Below, in pieces: positions 61,975 through 64,000 of a stretch of DNA of 64,000 nt. Under the pieces are notes generated by a model. That model was not told the DNA's origin. It made no database searches and worked only from the letters and a program-made list of their open reading frames with translations. The stretch comes from Owenia fusiformis (lineage: Eukaryota > Annelida > Polychaeta > Sabellida > Oweniidae). Both the position numbers and the translations under genes were made by a program. Where the stretch lies: contig CAIIXF020000005.1 of NCBI GenBank assembly GCA_903813345.2, positions 31,191,375 to 31,255,374 on the forward strand, given 5' to 3'. The first letter of the stretch is position 1. Each line of letters opens with the position of its first letter.

Positions 61975-64000
61975 AGATTGTGTAGTATTAGAGAGGCCAT
62001 CATTTTGTCAATAAGTCTGTTCATTTGTCCATCTAGTGTCTATCTGCCCTTGTGTCTGTCGATCCATTTCACCATCTCTTCAGATGATATCTCAAATACC
62101 AGTAATCAGATTTGATAAAATCTTACAGATGGATGCTAACGATTACAGTTTGTAACTGATTTATAAAATGGTATTTTATCAATATTTTTAGCTAAAATAT
62201 AAGAATTCCATTTTATGAACTTCTGAGTTTGTGTTTGAAATAGTCATGTGTTGCCTGTGTCGGCAAGAAGAGACACTAGTACTACATGGTTATTTCTTGC
62301 ATGGATTGTTCAAAATGAATAATAATTTCAGGAAAGATGTTTTCTCAAGTGGTTCTCTTTGGAGTTGCAATTTCTCTCATTCTAAGTGATTCAATGAATT
62401 ATGTCCTTCCGGTGTAGTAAAGTTAATTTACTGAACCAGGGGACAATTCATTTACTTGATAAAATGTTTCCAGTTAAGGAAAGTGAAATAGTGTTGAAAA
62501 TATGAATTTCTTGAACATGAAATCATTTCTTTTACCATATTTCCCTGGAGTGTTTTAATAGTCAATGATAGGCATACTCTTCCATTGCTCTGCATCGGAC
62601 ATATCACCTTTTTATAAGGTTCGAGGAGTATGTGGCATATTTGATACCAGAGAAAAAAAATGTGAATGTTGGAGTGAGAGTAGGGGTTTGCTTTTTATTA
62701 TCATTCAACTTTGTACATATTTGTAGAAAATAATGACATTCACTTTCGTCATCCTTAAAGCTTTTTGTGAAGTAGATTTGATTCTATTACAAACCAAAAA
62801 AATGATATTTTAGATAATCAATTGGAAATGTAGTAATACTCCAGGTGCTGATTTAAGTGCCATCTATACATTAAATACAGTTAAAAAAGGCAATGTTTTC
62901 TCAAGATGATTGTTGATGCTCAAGATATGCACGAAACTGAATAACAAAATGTCAAAGTGAAAAAGCTGGAAGGCAATATCACTCATTTAGCCTTTTACAT
63001 TTGGACCAAATATCTGTTTTCTAATTTGGATTATCAATACATATATTTTACAGATCACTAGTTATTCATCAATTTAACCACTCATATGTCATTCATTAAG
63101 ATTTATTACAAAACATCCTCCAGTCATGAAGTCCTTAGGCAGAGTGAAATTATGATGTCACAATGGCAAAATATATCATTTTCTATTCTTATTCATCAGA
63201 TAAAGCTCCTTTAACTGGTGTCCTTTAATTGAAAAGTGTCTTATATGATATAACGGTTGAATATTTAAAAAAAACTCAGTGAAAAATTATTTCAAATGTG
63301 CATTTTTGTTAGAATGAAGTAGAACGGGAAACAAAATTAAAATAATCAGATTTACTCTGTGGTCCTAGAGACCCCTGAAGAAGAGGTGTCTTATTTGTTT
63401 TGACCTAATGACTTTGTGGATTTATGGTGAATAATAAATTCCAGTATAAGAATTGACTTAGATTGATTATCTTTTTCTACATTTAATTAGGTTCAGCTAT
63501 GCATCTTTCGATATATGACAAATATCTTCAGTTTTCACTATAGATATACAGTGTACTAATATACAATTCACCCTGAGACATAGTAAGCCTCTGGATTGAA
63601 CATATTTGTGTTCAGATGTAATTTATCTTAAATTGCAGGTCGGATCTGGGGGGGGGGGCATATTTGAAGTAGGAAAAAAGAATCAAACAAAAAAATTTGG
63701 GCTCATTTTCTTGATAATTTGGTCTAAAAAGTAAGGCATTGAAAGGCCTATTTATGCCCAAAAGGCCCTTAAAAAGTAATTTTTCTGCCCCTCCCACACC
63801 CCCCATATCCGCCAGTGAACTGAAATCTTCATCGGGGATGACATGCAGATATAATCTACATAGACTAAATTAAAAGCAAACATTCATCAACTTACCGGAT
63901 TTATTTACACAACATGTACAGATGTATTTTATTCAATAAATCATTGCTTATCAAAGTAATCAGGTTTAGATTCATTGTGTGACATGAATATTTATTCATT

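Overview
This is AT-rich eukaryotic DNA. The genes have spliced exons with GT-AG introns, there are no operons, and most of the sequence is non-autonomous mobile DNA. The satellite-bearing elements with shared ends look like the 'pearl'/HINE elements known from bivalves and other invertebrates, so a marine invertebrate, perhaps a mollusc or other spiralian, is the best guess. Nothing in the window proves the taxon.

Genes. (1) The 3' part of a plus-strand gene occupies 1102-7993. Nine exons join in one consistent reading frame and encode at least about 750 residues of a disordered, tyrosine- and proline-motif-rich, scaffold-like protein that I do not recognise. (2) 16032-16115 looks like the first coding exon of a second plus-strand gene, with a compact CCAAT/ETS/YY1-like promoter. 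(3) 23057-23002 may be a minus-strand first exon. (4) 31296-31424 and 49484-49612 are two copies of one exon, carried by a tandem duplication.

Layout. 1-11.6 kb: gene 1 with its intronic elements, followed by a 2.4 kb satellite-bearing element. 11.6-24 kb: small inverted-repeat elements, a 49-bp minisatellite, candidate gene starts, and the 3' end of a LINE. 24.6-26.0 kb: a partial copy of a duplicated block. 26.0-40 kb (copy A) and 41.9-64 kb (copy B): a direct tandem duplication with a period of about 15.6 kb. Copy B is much longer because it gained a series of insertions.

The duplication is the key to the window. For most insertions the other copy keeps the unoccupied site, so element ends and target-site duplications can be read directly. 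Examples are an 8-bp duplication (hAT-like, 44944-45709), a 9-bp duplication (Mutator-like, 28778-29026), TTAA (60306-61064) and TA (mariner-like at 46534-47449, and a 2 kb CCATGG-rich palindrome field at 58135-60187). Several elements are near-complete palindromes built from one end of a transposon, some still holding transposase fragments.
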